From Adiantum capillus-veneris (lineage: Eukaryota; Streptophyta; Polypodiopsida; Polypodiales; Pteridaceae): DNA of 64,000 nt. The stretch covers positions 101,657,855 through 101,721,854 of the forward strand of contig CM043943.1 of NCBI GenBank assembly GCA_014529385.2. Reading direction: 5' to 3'. Position numbers and translations under genes: made by a program. Below, one piece after another: positions 1 to 11,240 of this stretch. How positions within the stretch are numbered: the first letter of the stretch is position 1; every line of letters starts with the position of its first letter. The notes below the pieces were generated by a model. That model did not search any database, was not told the DNA's origin, and was given only the letters and a program-made list of their open reading frames with translations.

Positions 1-1728
1 TAACCATGGTCTACCCAATATAATAGGATATGCTCCCAACCCCGCTGGCATCACATGAAAATCAACCACTGCCTTTGCATCATATGCTTCCACTTCTAAG
101 CTCTTTACAACACCCAAACATTTTACGTTTTGATGGTTTGCCAATCTGATCCAGAAACCTGACACCCCAGTCACTGTGAGACCCATGTTCTCAACGCATG
201 AGTGTGTTATGACACATATTTGGGCTCCACCATCCACATAACCTTGTCCCAAATTTTTTCTTTTGTGCCACACATCTACTATTGGACAAATATCTGGTAG
301 CTCATCCATTGCCAACACCTTTACTGAACCTCTCTCTAGCTCTTTCTCCATTGGGTTAACCATCCTCTTCCAGTGTCGCTGTAGCTTAGACACCATCTCT
401 ATAAACTGTCCAAAAGTAACATCCGCCTTTCTGCTCGTCAGATCCTCCTTCAAGTCATAGCTTAGTTGCCCATCCCCTAGTGGAAAGTCGGAAACATGAA
501 ACTTTCGACGAGATCTCCTTTTCCTCTTGGCCTTGACATCCTCACCTTCATGGCTCTTTCCTTTCTTCTTACTAGGACCTAGGGCACTTCCTCCTTCCTT
601 ATCCTCTGTGGTCCTCTTCCCAATAGGCATCACTAATGTATCCTCTAGCTTTGATGCCTTCTCCAAGGTGACTACACTTAGCACTTTTGTCTTTCCCTTT
701 TCCTCTTGGGTTAATCCACTGGTTCCTTCATCTCCCTTAATTTCGATGCCATAATCATTTGACCTAGTTAACACCTGTCTTGGCAATGGATACATGTCTC
801 CCCCCATCCTTGGTGGCTTATCACATTGCAGGCTGATGTGATCCAACTCTCCACAATTGTAACATGTGGGCGTTTGCCTCCAAAACCTACCATTGCTTTG
901 TCCAACACCATTCCTAGGCCTTTCTTCATCTCCTGACTGATTTGCAAACCTCCCTCGACCTCGATTATTTCCCACTTGACCTAGCATGTTTAGGCTGAGA
1001 TTCTTCATCAAATCTACCACTTGCCTCATGTCTTGCCTTAGCCCATCATCTTGCACCGATGTAGTGACCACTGCTGGCATAACCTGAGTAGTAACAGGAA
1101 CCACTGGTTCATGATGAACCCCTGACATGCGACCTTGTAAAGACTCTATAAGCTGAAATTCAGACCTCATGGGCAAAGACTCCACCCCTAACTGGCTCAT
1201 TTTCCTCAACTTCCACTCTTTATTCCTTGCTACCTCTAGTGCATCTTCATATGTCCTAGGCTTCTTTAGCTCCACTCTCCAACATATATTCTCCCAAAGA
1301 CCAGCCAAGAACTTGTCCTTCTTCATCATGTCAGGCGGGGGTACCTATAGTGCTAAGGCCTTGTACATCCGCTCCCATGCCAATGAGAACTTACGTATGT
1401 ACGCATATCCTGGCTCACCTTCCTTTTGCACCAAACCTTGTACTTCTTGCCACACTTTGTCAGGATCTTCTATCTTCACAAACTACACTTCCAACCCATG
1501 CCTTAGATTGTCCCAACTCAATCTTACAGGTGGATCCGCTGCACGCAACTCCTCTTCAAATGTTTTGGACCAGACTCGTGCATCGCTCTTCAAACAAATT
1601 TGGAGAAGACGTAACATCTGCGCAGGGTCATGAATCTGGTTGCTAATGCAAGCAACCTCCATCTTTTCCAAAAAATCTTCCACATCTTCATCACTTCTTC
1701 CATGAAGCTCCGGATAAGAGAAAGCCAT
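1..1728 (-). pseudogene. Element A: Tat-like Ty3/gypsy gag-protease (partial)
   Basis: Read on the - strand from an ATG at 1726-1728, the frame gives a Gag core of the retrotransposon-gag type, then a zinc knuckle CYNCGELDHISLQC (about 830-880), a basic and acidic linker, and a protease-like segment with the core YVDGGAQICVIT (about 210-250) ending in PIILGRPW at the window edge. It closely resembles the Gag-protease of element D (59152-61222): same gag start region, same DGGA core and same GRPW block. One in-frame TAG at about 1350 interrupts the Gag core, so this copy is probably dead. Pol would continue to the left outside the window. Gag forms the particle and protease matures it. The start was chosen because it aligns with the gag start of element D. 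Confidence 0.8.
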
Positions 1729-1830
1729 GGCTACCCAAGTTACAATGCTGTGAGAACCCCTTTGAACACACGTGCAAGAACCCAAAACTTTTACTGACTC
1801 AATTCCCACAAACTTCAATGGAGCTCAACT

Positions 1831-2073
1831 TTAGATAAGGACAAACACATGCACATCAAATGAGTTTTCATAGTTGATCATCGGATTTACAACAGACAAA
1901 GGACATTCCAAGATCTCTCGTAATCTTCTTGGCCCGAACATAAAGACTATGCGTTGCTGAAAAAAAATCTTCCTAGACACATGAACATTTATCTGGATTC
2001 TTTGAGTTAAATGAAATTGAGTGAATTGAGGGACATTTTGATCATCCATTAAAGCCAACCATGCAGCTCCCAA
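1831..2073 (-). CDS. Leader ORF upstream of element A gag
   Basis: This is an 80-residue frame about 100 bp upstream of the element A gag start. It is unrecognised, but clearly related at protein level to frames at 61603-61818 and 61307-61519 upstream of the element D gag. Shared blocks include FFQQRIVFMFG, RLREIL and a C-terminal D-V-H-V-F motif. Substitutions are largely conservative (I/V, K/R). The start codon is uncertain; the conserved part begins about 25 residues in. It may be a small element-encoded protein, or a conserved leader RNA that happens to stay open. Confidence 0.5.
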   Translation of the reverse strand: MGAAWLALMDDQNVPQFTQFHLTQRIQINVHVSRKIFFQQRIVFMFGPRRLREILECPLSVVNPMINYENSFDVHVFVLI

Positions 2074-2654
2074 GAAGGCACACCTGACTTATCCTCTGAT
2101 TTTGCCAAAATTTCAGCAGCATCACAGCATAAATGGCTCAAAAGACCAAAAAACCAGCCATCACAACTCGAAAAATTTTTGGCAGAGTTTCCCCAGAAGT
2201 AGAGCAGTAGGAACCCAAAATATAGACTCTATATGTATGCATAAACTGTCAACAATAGAACCCGAGCATCAAATAGGACTCACTAGTACATAGCCTATGG
2301 TGAGGTCACGAAAAGGATGCTCCAACTACCTGTATCCCCGAAAGTATCTCCACATTTGAGAATCCCCCAGCTCTATAAAACCTCACGCTATCGACGCTCA
2401 CACGAAGGCTAATGCAAATCGCGTATAGTCAACAAGTCTCAGAAATGACTATCTTCCAGACCAAGTCTCAGAAATGGCTGGGACTGCCAAATAAAACCAT
2501 ATATGGCTCCACAAAGGCGTACCATGGCAGTTTCCACAAGTAACGTACAATCCAACAGACAATGCGCTCAAACAGGCGCCAAGTGATGCATACCCACAAC
2601 CACTGCAAGTGACACCACTACTAGTATATCACTGTACTCCAGCTACCTGTACCT

Positions 2655-2745
2655 GTGTGAATCACCTGTACCTATAACCTGTAACCTGTAACCTGTAACC
2701 TATAACCTATAACCTGTAACCGGTAACCTATAACCCGTACTCCCG
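2655..2745. repeat. 7-bp tandem repeat, CCTGTAA type
   Basis: About nine to ten tandem heptamers with consensus CCTGTAA and variants CCTATAA and CCGGTAA. On the other strand this reads TTACAGG or TTATAGG, which has the length but not the exact sequence of the plant telomere repeat TTTAGGG. Confidence 0.85.
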
Positions 2746-2990
2746 AATCTCGAAGCTTGAAGCTCGAAGCAAAAGGTACTCGAAGAAGATCCTCAGTGGG
2801 GGTGCCAAAAGAATGTGAGCGGGATGGAAACACACAGAACGCCTCTATAATGACCCAACACACACTCTTGGAATGATATACACACACACACTATGGGGCA
2901 CCACTCGGCTTACACAACACACCTGGCCAACACAAGGAACACACCTATGGAGTGAGAGGAGAGAGACTATCCGTTTACCCACTCCACACA

Positions 2991-3020
2991 GAGACACACA
3001 CACACACACCCCCCCCCCCC
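2991..3020. repeat. (CA)n followed by a C homopolymer
   Basis: A short CA microsatellite of about eight units runs directly into about eleven C residues. A second CA run lies at 2878-2891 and a third at 4027-4042 followed by CT-rich sequence. Confidence 0.9.
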
Positions 3021-3944
3021 AAAAAACTCAGCTCAAAAGAGGAGAATTTATGATGTTTATATACAAATGAGCTTGGCCAACACCAATGGGAAAAATAGTT
3101 TCCACAGTATTTGAGAAATACACCAAATACAACCACAAAGTTAAGCAGAGGCTTCACTCACTGGAGAAGATTACACCAAAAAATAGCAAAAAAAGAGTAA
3201 CGAATTGAGCAAAATGGACAGCGCCATCTCGTCCGGAACGGCCCAAAATCCCAGTCTACAATGTCAAAGTGCTCAAATCCGACCTCGGATGAGTAGTTTA
3301 CGGCCAAACAGGCTCCAAAATGAGCAAAAAACACAGTTGCGGCTGTTCCTCCTATCTTCTCCACATTTTTTCTGGTCTTCTCTCATTTTTTTCAGTTCCC
3401 ACACTTAGCTTTATTAGTTGGGCACCCTTGGCCTTTTAGGCCAAAAACTGACCTTGCAGTGCATAGTTGTCACCTTTTTGCATCATCCACACACCTGGCA
3501 CTCAACTTTTTCCGATAATGCATCCCACCACCACGTGAAGTGGACCCAAAATATGGTCCTCATGATGACCTTTCTGCATAATTAGCACAAGAAAACACCC
3601 ACGTCATGTCTGTACTTATCCACGTGCAAGTATTAACCCCATTCGCCCTCCTGACGCCACTAGATGCCATCGGACGCACTCGTTTACCTTATGTAGTCCA
3701 CCCACGGATAGCTGCCTCAATAAGTTTTACGCGCTAGAAACTCCTCATTATTGTAGAAAAAACACACTGGTATTGGTAATAGTGAAAATCGATGCACTAT
3801 GTGCATGCTGTCCTACTTGTACACATGTGGGCCCCACGTAACCACCTGGCTATGGAAAATGGGCAATCCTTTATTTGATGCACCATGCATGTGTATGTAT
3901 ATATGCGCAATCACTTGCTCCAAAAAACTGCTGACAACGTGATG

Positions 3945-4335
3945 TAAGCATCAACGCGTAGCTCTCCTCGTGGGCAACACACTACTGCTCTCCGTTTGCG
4001 ATTCCGACCACCGTAGCTTCTGTAGCACACACACACACACTCTCTCACTCTCTCGCAGTCTCCCAACGACACAAAAGATCAGATTATTAGAAGTCTCTTT
4101 ACAAAGCTTTAGGTTTTGGCTTATATACTAAGCCTTAGAAAACCTAATGTCCGACCAAAATGACCCGATTTGTCCCTAGGCTTCTATAGAGCTTAATTAC
4201 AACACTGTGAGCTGGCTTTGCTCATCCAACAAGCATCTGTGGCCAAAATACAATTGCCGACTTAAAATATGAAGCTCCCGTAAACATTACAAAAGTGGCC
4301 GTAATGGCTCAAAATAATAATAACGAGATATTCAA
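3945..4335 (-). repeat. LTR-like segment related to the element B 5' LTR
   Basis: This stretch shares ordered blocks with about 11365-11720: GCGTAGCTCTC, GATTCCGACCACCG, a CT-rich run, AAACC(C)TAATGT and a final ATAAATAATAA-like tract. Both copies have a TATA-like motif (TATATA near 4123 and TATAAATA at 11545-11552). The copies are strongly diverged. It is best read as the 3' LTR remnant of element B, but it could be the promoter part of a related LTR belonging to element A. Confidence 0.5.
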
Positions 4336-4403
4336 TGATGTCCATGAGCTTGTATCTTCACATTACAGCATCCATCTTCGTCTTCATCACTTCATCAGCA
4401 TCT

Positions 4404-4898
4404 TTATTTGGAATCTTTAGAGAATCTTTGAGGAATCTTTGTGGAAGCATTGTTGAAAGTTTGACCTATCAACACAACTCCTTTGAGGTCTTTGTAGGAC
4501 CATGCAAACACATCTTTATATTTCTTGAGGAGTTGTGTTAGCCGTTCTTCTTCTTCAAGCTCTAAATCAGTTGCTATAAAGACCGGCTGAGGCTCTTCAC
4601 CTGGTTCAGTGAGGTCTATCCGTTTAGCATTTTTCGGTCCATCGTAAGATTCCTGGTTTGTTCTTTCCCCATGCTCTGTTTTCTCCCCACTCTCACTTGG
4701 GTTGTCTGAACACTCGTTATCTGGTTCGTTATTTACCTCCAGATGCTCAGAGGAGTTATAAAACTCTTCTCGTTCTTGTGGTTCTACCATCTCATCTCCT
4801 CCTAGTATAAGGATTACTATGTAATAGGGTAGCACATCATACCTATCCTTATCGCAAAATTTTGTTGTTGGACTATCTGTAATGGTACAAACATCCAA
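4404..4898 (-). pseudogene. Element B pol N-terminal linker before RT
   Basis: The frame contains the conserved pre-RT stretch of Ty3/gypsy polyproteins: a DGPKNAKRIDL-like block, EEPQPVFI, an acidic helix, and LLKKYKDVFAWSYKDLKG just before where RT should begin. After this point the RT sequence is absent and the frame ends in unrelated residues. A related linker is encoded on the + strand at 47029-47557 in element F (SKCINLATLGEEPKPAYIG). It is joined, with breaks, to the protease upstream. Confidence 0.75.
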
Positions 4899-5159
4899 TG
4901 TTGCCAGTATGTGTTACCATACCAGAGGTTCCAAGGCATCTTCAGGAAAAGGTTCCAGAATATAATCCTTGTCCTCAATCGCTCTTTCTAAGACGCATTC
5001 GTCTCTTTTTAAGATCCCACAATGTGAAGCTCTGCACATCCATAGCTCTTTTTGTTGCCCTAACCATGCTGGGAGTTCCGATCCTGCGACTGTAGAGCTG
5101 AATCAAACTCTTCTACTGGTGTCTGGTTCACATCCTTGTAACTATGGTCTTTCAGGTGT

Positions 5160-5875
5160 ATTTTGGTTGTTGTCTCGCCATGTATGAGGTATATGTGATC
5201 GTAACCCCAATCCTGGACCATCTTTAATTGTCTCATGAATGGTCAGCCTAAGATGATCTCATAATTGTTCTTTTTCTCGAAATCGATTATTACAAATATA
5301 TGCTCATACTCGATTCCGCATGAAGTGACAATCACTTTTTCTAAGAGTCCTAGAGGCTTCTCCATGAACCCATCTGCCAATTGCAATTTCATTCTAGTAG
5401 CTCTCAAAGCTGGTTTTTCCCATTTTTTTCAGATTTCCTTGGTGGCTATAGCAACTCCTGCTCCACTGTCAAGAATAGCTTTGGACACTACTCCTTGGTA
5501 TTCGACTGATAGCGTGGTGTTTCCATCTTCTCCGTCACAATACTCTCCAAACTTGTTTAAAGGTACGTGCCTAGTGTTTAGTTGAGGCCTGTCCAATTCT
5601 CTAATCCCTTCTTGAAGCTTCGAGGTGGGGTCTTTCACTCCAAACTTTTCTAGGCATTTGCCTACTGTGGTCCACATGTTTGGTCGTAACCTTAGGAGTT
5701 CGGCTAATGTGATTGTGCATGCCATCGGGGTGGACAATAACTCAATCAACCCTTGTGAATCCATCACTTTGTTAGAAGAAAGTCTTTGAGATGGGATTGC
5801 TCTCACCTCAGACTTGGCTTCATACTCTCCTAGGTAAGAGGGTAGAGTTTTCAGCAAGTCTGGCTGGCTGTGCAC
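5160..5875 (-). pseudogene. Element B aspartic protease region
   Basis: The frame 5875-5429 ends in AILDSGAGVAIATKEI, the active-site DSGA of a retroviral-type aspartic protease. It continues in a neighbouring frame through FVIIDFEKKNNYEIILG, the second conserved block. An in-frame stop follows ILG. The enzyme would cleave the Gag-Pol precursor inside particles. The region lies between the gag coiled-coil part and the pre-RT linker, which is the normal order. Confidence 0.75.
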
Positions 5876-5890
5876 CGAACTAATTGATCC

Positions 5891-6960
5891 CTAGTCTCCC
5901 CCTTGTGAATATATATCAAAGTTTATTTGTGATCTTGCCTCGAATTCTTCAATAGGAGGTAAGATCTCATTTTTCTCTTTTCTCGTGCTATTCATGTGGT
6001 AACTCACCCTCCTAGCTTCGTTGGCCTCACGGATTTGCTTCCACAGATCATCTAGACCGTTACAATGCTTGCCCATTTTTGCCAATGTTTTAGACTGGAA
6101 CCCATCACTTGCCTCATTTGTTGTATTTGGCACTATGATAGGTTCTCCACTAGACTCATAAGCATTCGCGAGTCTTTCCTTCGTTTCTACTTGTTCCTCT
6201 AAAGTTGGTTTGATAGGGGTTGGAGCTGGTACTTCATGCCAATTTGTAGGTTTACGTAGCGGGTTTTCTATCAAAGATTGAGCTGTTTCAATCATCTTTC
6301 TACACATTTCCAACCTCTGTTTTTCTATTTCAGCATATGGATATGTCATCCATCTTTGCTCTTGGGTTTGGTTCTTTTTTAGTCTGGCTTCGTAAGCTTT
6401 TAAAATTGCATCTAACTGCTCATTTACCTTGTCTGCCAGTACTGATCCTCCTGATCCTGTACTTTTGGGTTCTGCTATTTCCTTGGGTGCTATGGTTGCC
6501 GCAGTGTGTGAGCTTAGGCTAGCTAGATCCTCTAACCGTTCTAATCTATCCTTTGTGTGTTTTAACTCCTCGGATAGAGCAGTTTTCTCTCGTTCTTTCC
6601 TGGCTTTCATACGCGCTTTTCTGGCTTTCCAAGTGCTTCAAGGATTTTTTGTTTCCGAACTTGAGGCATCGATTTTTGGCTCTTCAATTATGGGTTCGTT
6701 CTTCATTCTTTGAGCTTGGGCTCGTGTCACTGCCTGAATAGGTATGATTGTCTCGTTTTCTGACCCTCCACTGGAAGGCAGTGCTTCTAGCATGTTCAAG
6801 GTGGTTTTTCCTCCTTTGCTGGAGTTCTTAGGGAGATCAGGAATCAAATGAGTAACTCCACACTTGGTGCAATCTGCGTTGACTCTAATGATTTCATCAT
6901 GAGGACAGTCTCTTAACCAATGGTCTCCACCACACTTGTAGTAGGGTCCTTTAGGCTGTT
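5891..6960 (-). pseudogene. Element B Gag C-terminal region: zinc knuckles and coiled coil
   Basis: Two adjacent frames (6847-6638 and 6610-5891) encode the C-terminal Gag part. Upstream at 6850-6950 lie two knuckle-like motifs: KCGGDHWLRDCP, in which the first cysteine of the CCHC box appears to be replaced by tyrosine, and CTKCGVTHLIPDLP. A strongly charged helix rich in K, E and R follows (KERE, EELKHTKDRLERLEDL), predicted here by eye as a coiled coil. A frame break separates the knuckles from the helix. Nucleic-acid binding is inferred for the knuckles. Confidence 0.6.
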
Positions 6961-7000
6961 GAGGTACTCCTTAAGCTCCTCTTTGTTGGTATGCATGTCT

Positions 7001-7444
7001 CTACTCGCCCATGCCTCCGTTGGCTATGAACAACAATGTTCGTTCATCTAAGCTATATCTTCCTTCTCCTACTGCATGTGCAGCTGTTGGTGGTCCTGTA
7101 TTTCCTATCATGCTCCATGGTTCTGGTGTTGAGGGTTCTTCCAGTGGATAATAGGCAAGATTTGCAGTATATCCATTAAGATCTTCATAATATGCATGCA
7201 TAGGCACCAAAGCCTTATCTTCTGATTCGGTTACGATTGGTGTGTATCTTATGCCAACTGGTCGTAATCCTGGTAGCGATGATTGTTGCCCCAACACTGG
7301 TTGTGGTCTTTCTACACCCACAGGTCCTGGTAGGTTGCCTGCTTGATATCTAGGTATCGTTGAAACTTGAGGAGATGCTACCTCAGCTTGGGGAGCGTAA
7401 GGTCTCTCTCTCACATATCCCTTGTTATAATCACATTCCTCCAT
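7001..7444 (-). pseudogene. Element B Gag proline-rich linker
   Basis: A 147-residue frame rich in P, G and Q (PGPVGVERPQP, LPGLRPVG) between the Gag core and the zinc-knuckle region. No enzyme motif is visible. It is a fragment of the element B Gag, separated by frame breaks from the pieces on either side. About 370 bp between it and the core has stops in all frames, although short coding-like stretches remain. Confidence 0.5.
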
Positions 7445-7817
7445 CCCATGGTTTGTCCATTTTTTTTTAATAGCACACCACTTGGACTATTTAGACTGGG
7501 GTTTGGCGTACAAGTTAATCTTTTTTAGCACTTCCTCAACAAGTTGCTCTTGGTTTACAGCTACTTCTCCTTTCGGTGCTGTCTTAGAAGACTTGCTTCC
7601 ACTTTGTTGTGAGGATGAATCGTCGTCAAGATCCTTGAACTCACCCTCTTTTTAGACCGCACAATTGTCTACAAGGTAAAGAGCCTCCTTTGTTAACTCA
7701 TTCAACGTCGTGCTCCTCTTCATATGTAAGTCCTTATGGAGATCTGCATTCCTTAGTCCTTGGATAAATATAAGCATAAGTCTGGACTAAGTTGGCAGTT
7801 CTTCTACAGGGCAGAAC

Positions 7818-8441
7818 TTAACATATCCGCACAAATTCCCCATCTTTCTGTTTGAATTTATGGATTTGTGAGACGGTATTATGAGCTATCCCCCTTTGTG
7901 AGAATTCCTCGATAAACTCGTCAAACACTTCCTCCATAGACTCAAAGTCTCTACGCTCCACAGAGTCAAACCAAGTAGCAGCGTCATCCTCTAAGGTTAG
8001 TCCACACCTTGCAAATTGGGTAGGGAAGTCTAACACCTCTTCCACTCTAATTACATGCACAAAGGCTGCTACATGGTCTCTCGGATCTCTGCTTCCTGTG
8101 TATTTCTTGTTTACCCATTTTTGCACTTGAGAAGGTCTAATTCTACGATGGTCTACAAACCTCATCATTGGATCTCCACGTCCTAATGGATATACCTCCT
8201 CTTGTCTTCTGTAGTAGGCTAGTTCCTCTCCCAGTGGTGCTCCTAAGCCATAATTTCTAACAGTTCTTACAAGAGATGGTTCATCTCTTCGAACTCGTTC
8301 TATGGGTGATCTTCCAGGCTTTGTTGACCCTTGAGTTTTTGGCTTACTCTCTCCTTGATACCTTGAATAGAGTGGTGGTTCCTGTAAATCTCTTAGCCCT
8401 CGTGCGGCTTGATAATCATCTCGGTTTCGGTCATGTTCCAA
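7818..8441 (-). pseudogene. Element B Gag core (retrotransposon-gag domain)
   Basis: A 207-residue frame. The central part reads as a Ty3/gypsy Gag capsid-like domain: YTGSRDPRDHVAAF, then ARCGLTLEDDAATWFDS, then MEEVFDEFIEEFSQRG. This is the usual 'distance, weighing, W-x-x-L' style layout of the family. The N-terminal 50 residues are basic and proline-rich. It overlaps the preceding Gag piece (8393-9037) by about 50 bp in another frame, so a frameshift joins them. Confidence 0.75.
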
Positions 8442-9037
8442 TGTTGCACTCTATCGAATCCATGCCTGCAATGATGGCTGAGTTGCTGGTTGGTTTTGGT
8501 TGTTGAATGTTGCGGTCGGGTGGAATGTGAGGCCGCGTCATACTCTTCTGAAAAGGGATTTGTCGACTTGCTAGGGGTGTAGGTGGCTCTTGGCACTTCA
8601 TCGAGGGCATATATTGATGCTCCTGGAACTGTTGCCCTTTCTACCTCCTCTGGGAGAATACGTTGGTATTCTCGCGCGTATCTATCAGCAAAAACTATAT
8701 CCTTCCCCATAGCAATTTCATAAGAGAATAAGTAAACAACCTTGTCTTTGCTTAACTCGTTTGGGTAGGGTTCTTTGCAACGAAAGTAAGAGACTATTCC
8801 CTCCCTCTCATGCTTGTAAATTTCCACATTCTCATTATAAGTTGAAACCTTGGTTGTTTTCTTATCATACATAAAAATTGCTCCAGGTCGATCAATGTTC
8901 GGAGGCGGTTCTTGAGTTTCTGAAACCATTTTTCCCTTCGCCACGTTATCTCCATATATGTTGTAATCTTTAGGGTTACTAACTATCAGATAGTGGTTCC
9001 CCTTTTCGTATCGGAATCTATCTCCATCATCATACAC
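8393..9037 (-). pseudogene. Element B Gag N-terminal extension, part 2
   Basis: A 214-residue frame read in the same direction directly upstream of the Gag core. It has no recognised domain. It is rich in aromatic and charged residues (YDDGDRFRYEKGNHYL; KVVYLFSYEIAMGKDIVF). Its position and continuity with the 9056-9427 frame indicate a long N-terminal Gag extension or a separate first ORF. It is separated from the 9056-9427 frame by a single stop codon near 9056. Confidence 0.5.
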
Positions 9038-9055
9038 TCGAACTATCTCCAGTCT

Positions 9056-9427
9056 CTAAGCCGGTCTTTCTTCAATACAAATACACTTACGTCCTCGATA
9101 GTCAGAATAAACTAGGGCTCCCCTCGAGTTTGTTCCTTCTAAGAAGATCACAGTGAACTTGGAATCATTCAAAGGATTAAGGGAGGTGCTTCCTCCTGGC
9201 ATTGGTCCGTCATAAGTGAAACCTCCTGGCTGTTGACTACCCATCATGAAGAAAGATTTGTCTGATGAAGTGTCAGTATCACTACCCTCCTCAATAATCG
9301 GTGCTAGTGGATCTAACCTAGCCTGAGTTACACTCTCCTCGGTGGACACTAAGCTACCTTGGTCACCTGCCACCTTTTGGTCTCTAAAAATGTATCTTCC
9401 TGATCTTAAATTCATCAAACTTATCAA
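9056..9427 (-). pseudogene. Element B Gag N-terminal extension, part 1
   Basis: A 123-residue frame at the 5' end of the element B coding region, followed after one stop codon by more coding-like sequence (9037 downward). It is acidic in the middle (EEGSDTDTSSDKSFF) and contains GGFTYDGPMPGG. No known domain was recognised. The start could be the ATG of MNLRSGRYIF. The leader and primer-binding site lie beyond it at higher coordinates. Confidence 0.5.
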
Positions 9428-9838
9428 TGCAACTTATCACAATTTCCAACCACTCACCTGGCAAAGGATCAGTCTCCGCACAGCTTCTTGCTTTGCTACT
9501 GAATATACCTGTACACAAGCGTTTAATTTCAGCAATCGAATCACAACATTTAATCCACTAGAGGTGCTCTTAGTAATGATTGGTATAACTGGAGAGTTAA
9601 CCTCAACCACTACTGTATTTTATACACTACTGATGTTCTAGATTAGGTCTGCTAATCTAGAACTGTACTTCCCTCGGATGTTGGTTAATTTACGTGAAAA
9701 TTCTGAATTCAGTCTTTGCTCCGTCAAAAGGTCAAACAATGTCCAAATTCACTTCTAAAAGAAGTTCTGGAACCCTTAAGCCAAATGGAATCTCATTGTA
9801 TAAGCTTAGTCAACTTTTCTCTTCAGTAGACCCCTGTA

Positions 9839-9860
9839 GACATCCTACGCATAAGATGTC
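9839..9860. repeat. CGCG palindrome family 1, copy 1
   Basis: Matches the consensus arms GACATCCTACG and CGTAGGATGTC, with two changes on the right arm near the centre. It is flanked by CCTGTA on the left and TCCT on the right, as in copy 4. Confidence 0.8.
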
Positions 9861-10118
9861 TCCTACTCTGTTTTGCCTGGATTCTTGCACTATGGATTCC
9901 CCTTGATGTGCTGAGTCCACAGCTGTTTTTACTTTTTGATTTGGACACCTATAAGTTGGTCAATGGATCAAAAATCTGTTCTGACAGCCTGCTGTTTGTC
10001 TTGATCAATCAAATCAACCCCAATTTGGACCAAAATTGACTACGAGGCTTGCCTCAGGTTATATATACAACACCTTCCTATGCCCACACTCAGTATCCGG
10101 CTTCAATTTCTTGCTTTA

Positions 10119-10140
10119 GACATCCTACGCGTAGCATATC
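10119..10140. repeat. CGCG palindrome family 1, copy 2
   Basis: The left arm is intact (GACATCCTACG). The right arm has two substitutions (CGTAGCATATC). Confidence 0.8.
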
Positions 10141-10243
10141 TTTTTGCTCAGAATAGCTTCAAATGCAAAGCACAGACTCTCCTTGAAATGCTGATCACTT
10201 TGGTATGCTCAAAATTAGGTTTGGAGTGCAAAATCACACAGAT

Positions 10244-10265
10244 AACATCCTACGCGTAGGATGTC
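10244..10265. repeat. CGCG palindrome family 1, copy 3
   Basis: A perfect palindrome over 20 bp (ACATCCTACG and CGTAGGATGT); only the outermost base pair is changed. Confidence 0.85.
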
Positions 10266-10686
10266 TTTTTGTTCTGTTTGACCCCAGACTTGACCCACAC
10301 CTTTCCCTTGATGTCAGCAACCCAGTGGTATGCTTAGATTTTGGTTTGGATTTCAAAAGTCCCCAATTTTAGCTGTTCTAGCCTTTTTCAGTCAAACGTG
10401 CTAAAGTCTGCTTAGAACCCAATTTTCTCACCCAAATCAGATGAAACCTCTCTCAGTCACTCAATATATCATGCAGATCATGTTCATGCAGCCATCCTAT
10501 GGTTTTGGTCTTAAAATAATGCCTTGGCACAATTTGGGTAGGATGTTTGACAATTTCAGCGTATTGGGCCTTATCCTGTCAAGATATGGTCAAATTTTCA
10601 CTTTCGAGGTGAAACTAGGGTAAAACCTACCTTTTGAACACATTGGTCAACTCAAAATTCCAAAATTCCCACCAGATTAGCCTGTA

Positions 10687-10708
10687 GACATCGTACGCGT
10701 AGGATGTC
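10687..10708. repeat. CGCG palindrome family 1, copy 4
   Basis: The right arm is intact and the left arm has one change (GACATCGTACG). Flanks CCTGTA and TCCTG match copy 1. Confidence 0.8.
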
Positions 10709-11220
10709 TCCTGGCTTAAAATCAATTTTTTTCCTGACAGAAATGCTCCTAATGCTCTGCAGCTCTATCAGAAACACTCACATCAACTTTTGGACTTCAT
10801 TTTAGCTTTCAAACACACTTTTGCGTCTTTTAAAACCTTGTGATGAATCTAACAAGCAAGTATACATGCATGAAGTGCTCTAGATCCTGAATCATGATGT
10901 CCTACTTACTCTACTCCTACTCCTCATGTGAAATGGTGATAATGGTGTTTTGGTTTCTTCCTGGCCTCTCCAGACTCTCAAGCTCTCCTTCCACCGCTTC
11001 TACCACTCCAACTCCTACTCTTTACAACACCACTCAACTAAAAACTACCTAAGTCTACCTAAGTCGAAGGATCTAGGCCAGACACACGCTCCCTAGACTC
11101 CCTCTAAGACATAGAGAGTCCTCCACCCTCTGATCCTATCTAAATGTAAAACGAGACTCTTACCAAGCCAAAGAATCCCTATCCACAAGGACTAGTCTCG
11201 GTCACCTACCTAAGGTTTTC

Positions 11221-11239
11221 GTCCCCGGCAGCGGCCCCA
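11221..11239 (-). other. Primer-binding site of element B
   Basis: On the - strand this reads TGGGGCCGCTGCCGGGGAC, beginning with TGG one base inside the LTR edge at 11241. It resembles the tRNA-Asp type binding site TGGCGCCGTTGCCGGGGA known in many plant LTR elements, with a few differences. It fixes the orientation of element B. Confidence 0.75.
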
Positions 11240-11240
11240 A

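Larger units (their letters stand above)
2085..3940. other. Probable LTR sequence of element A, no gene
   Basis: The region just upstream (in - orientation) of the element A leader contains no convincing ORF. It is expected to be the 5' LTR, because the related element D has LTRs of about 2.07 kb in this position. A possible LTR edge is the TG at 2085. The other edge could not be fixed and may lie anywhere up to about 4335. It holds a 7-bp tandem repeat (2655-2745) and CA-rich microsatellites. The short frames here are not supported as genes. Confidence 0.4.
9430..11220 (-). other. Element B leader, noncoding, with four palindromes
   Basis: About 1.8 kb between the primer-binding site and the first Gag frame. 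No convincing ORF is present. It holds four copies of a 22-bp CGCG-centred palindrome (9839-9860, 10119-10140, 10244-10265, 10687-10708). It would be transcribed as a long 5' leader. Confidence 0.55.

Noticed and set aside
1169-1646. + strand ORFs opposite element A gag
   Set aside because: Shadows of the - strand Gag frame.
2655-2745. Interstitial telomere
   Set aside because: The heptamer is CCTGTAA, not CCCTAAA; it sits in probable LTR sequence.
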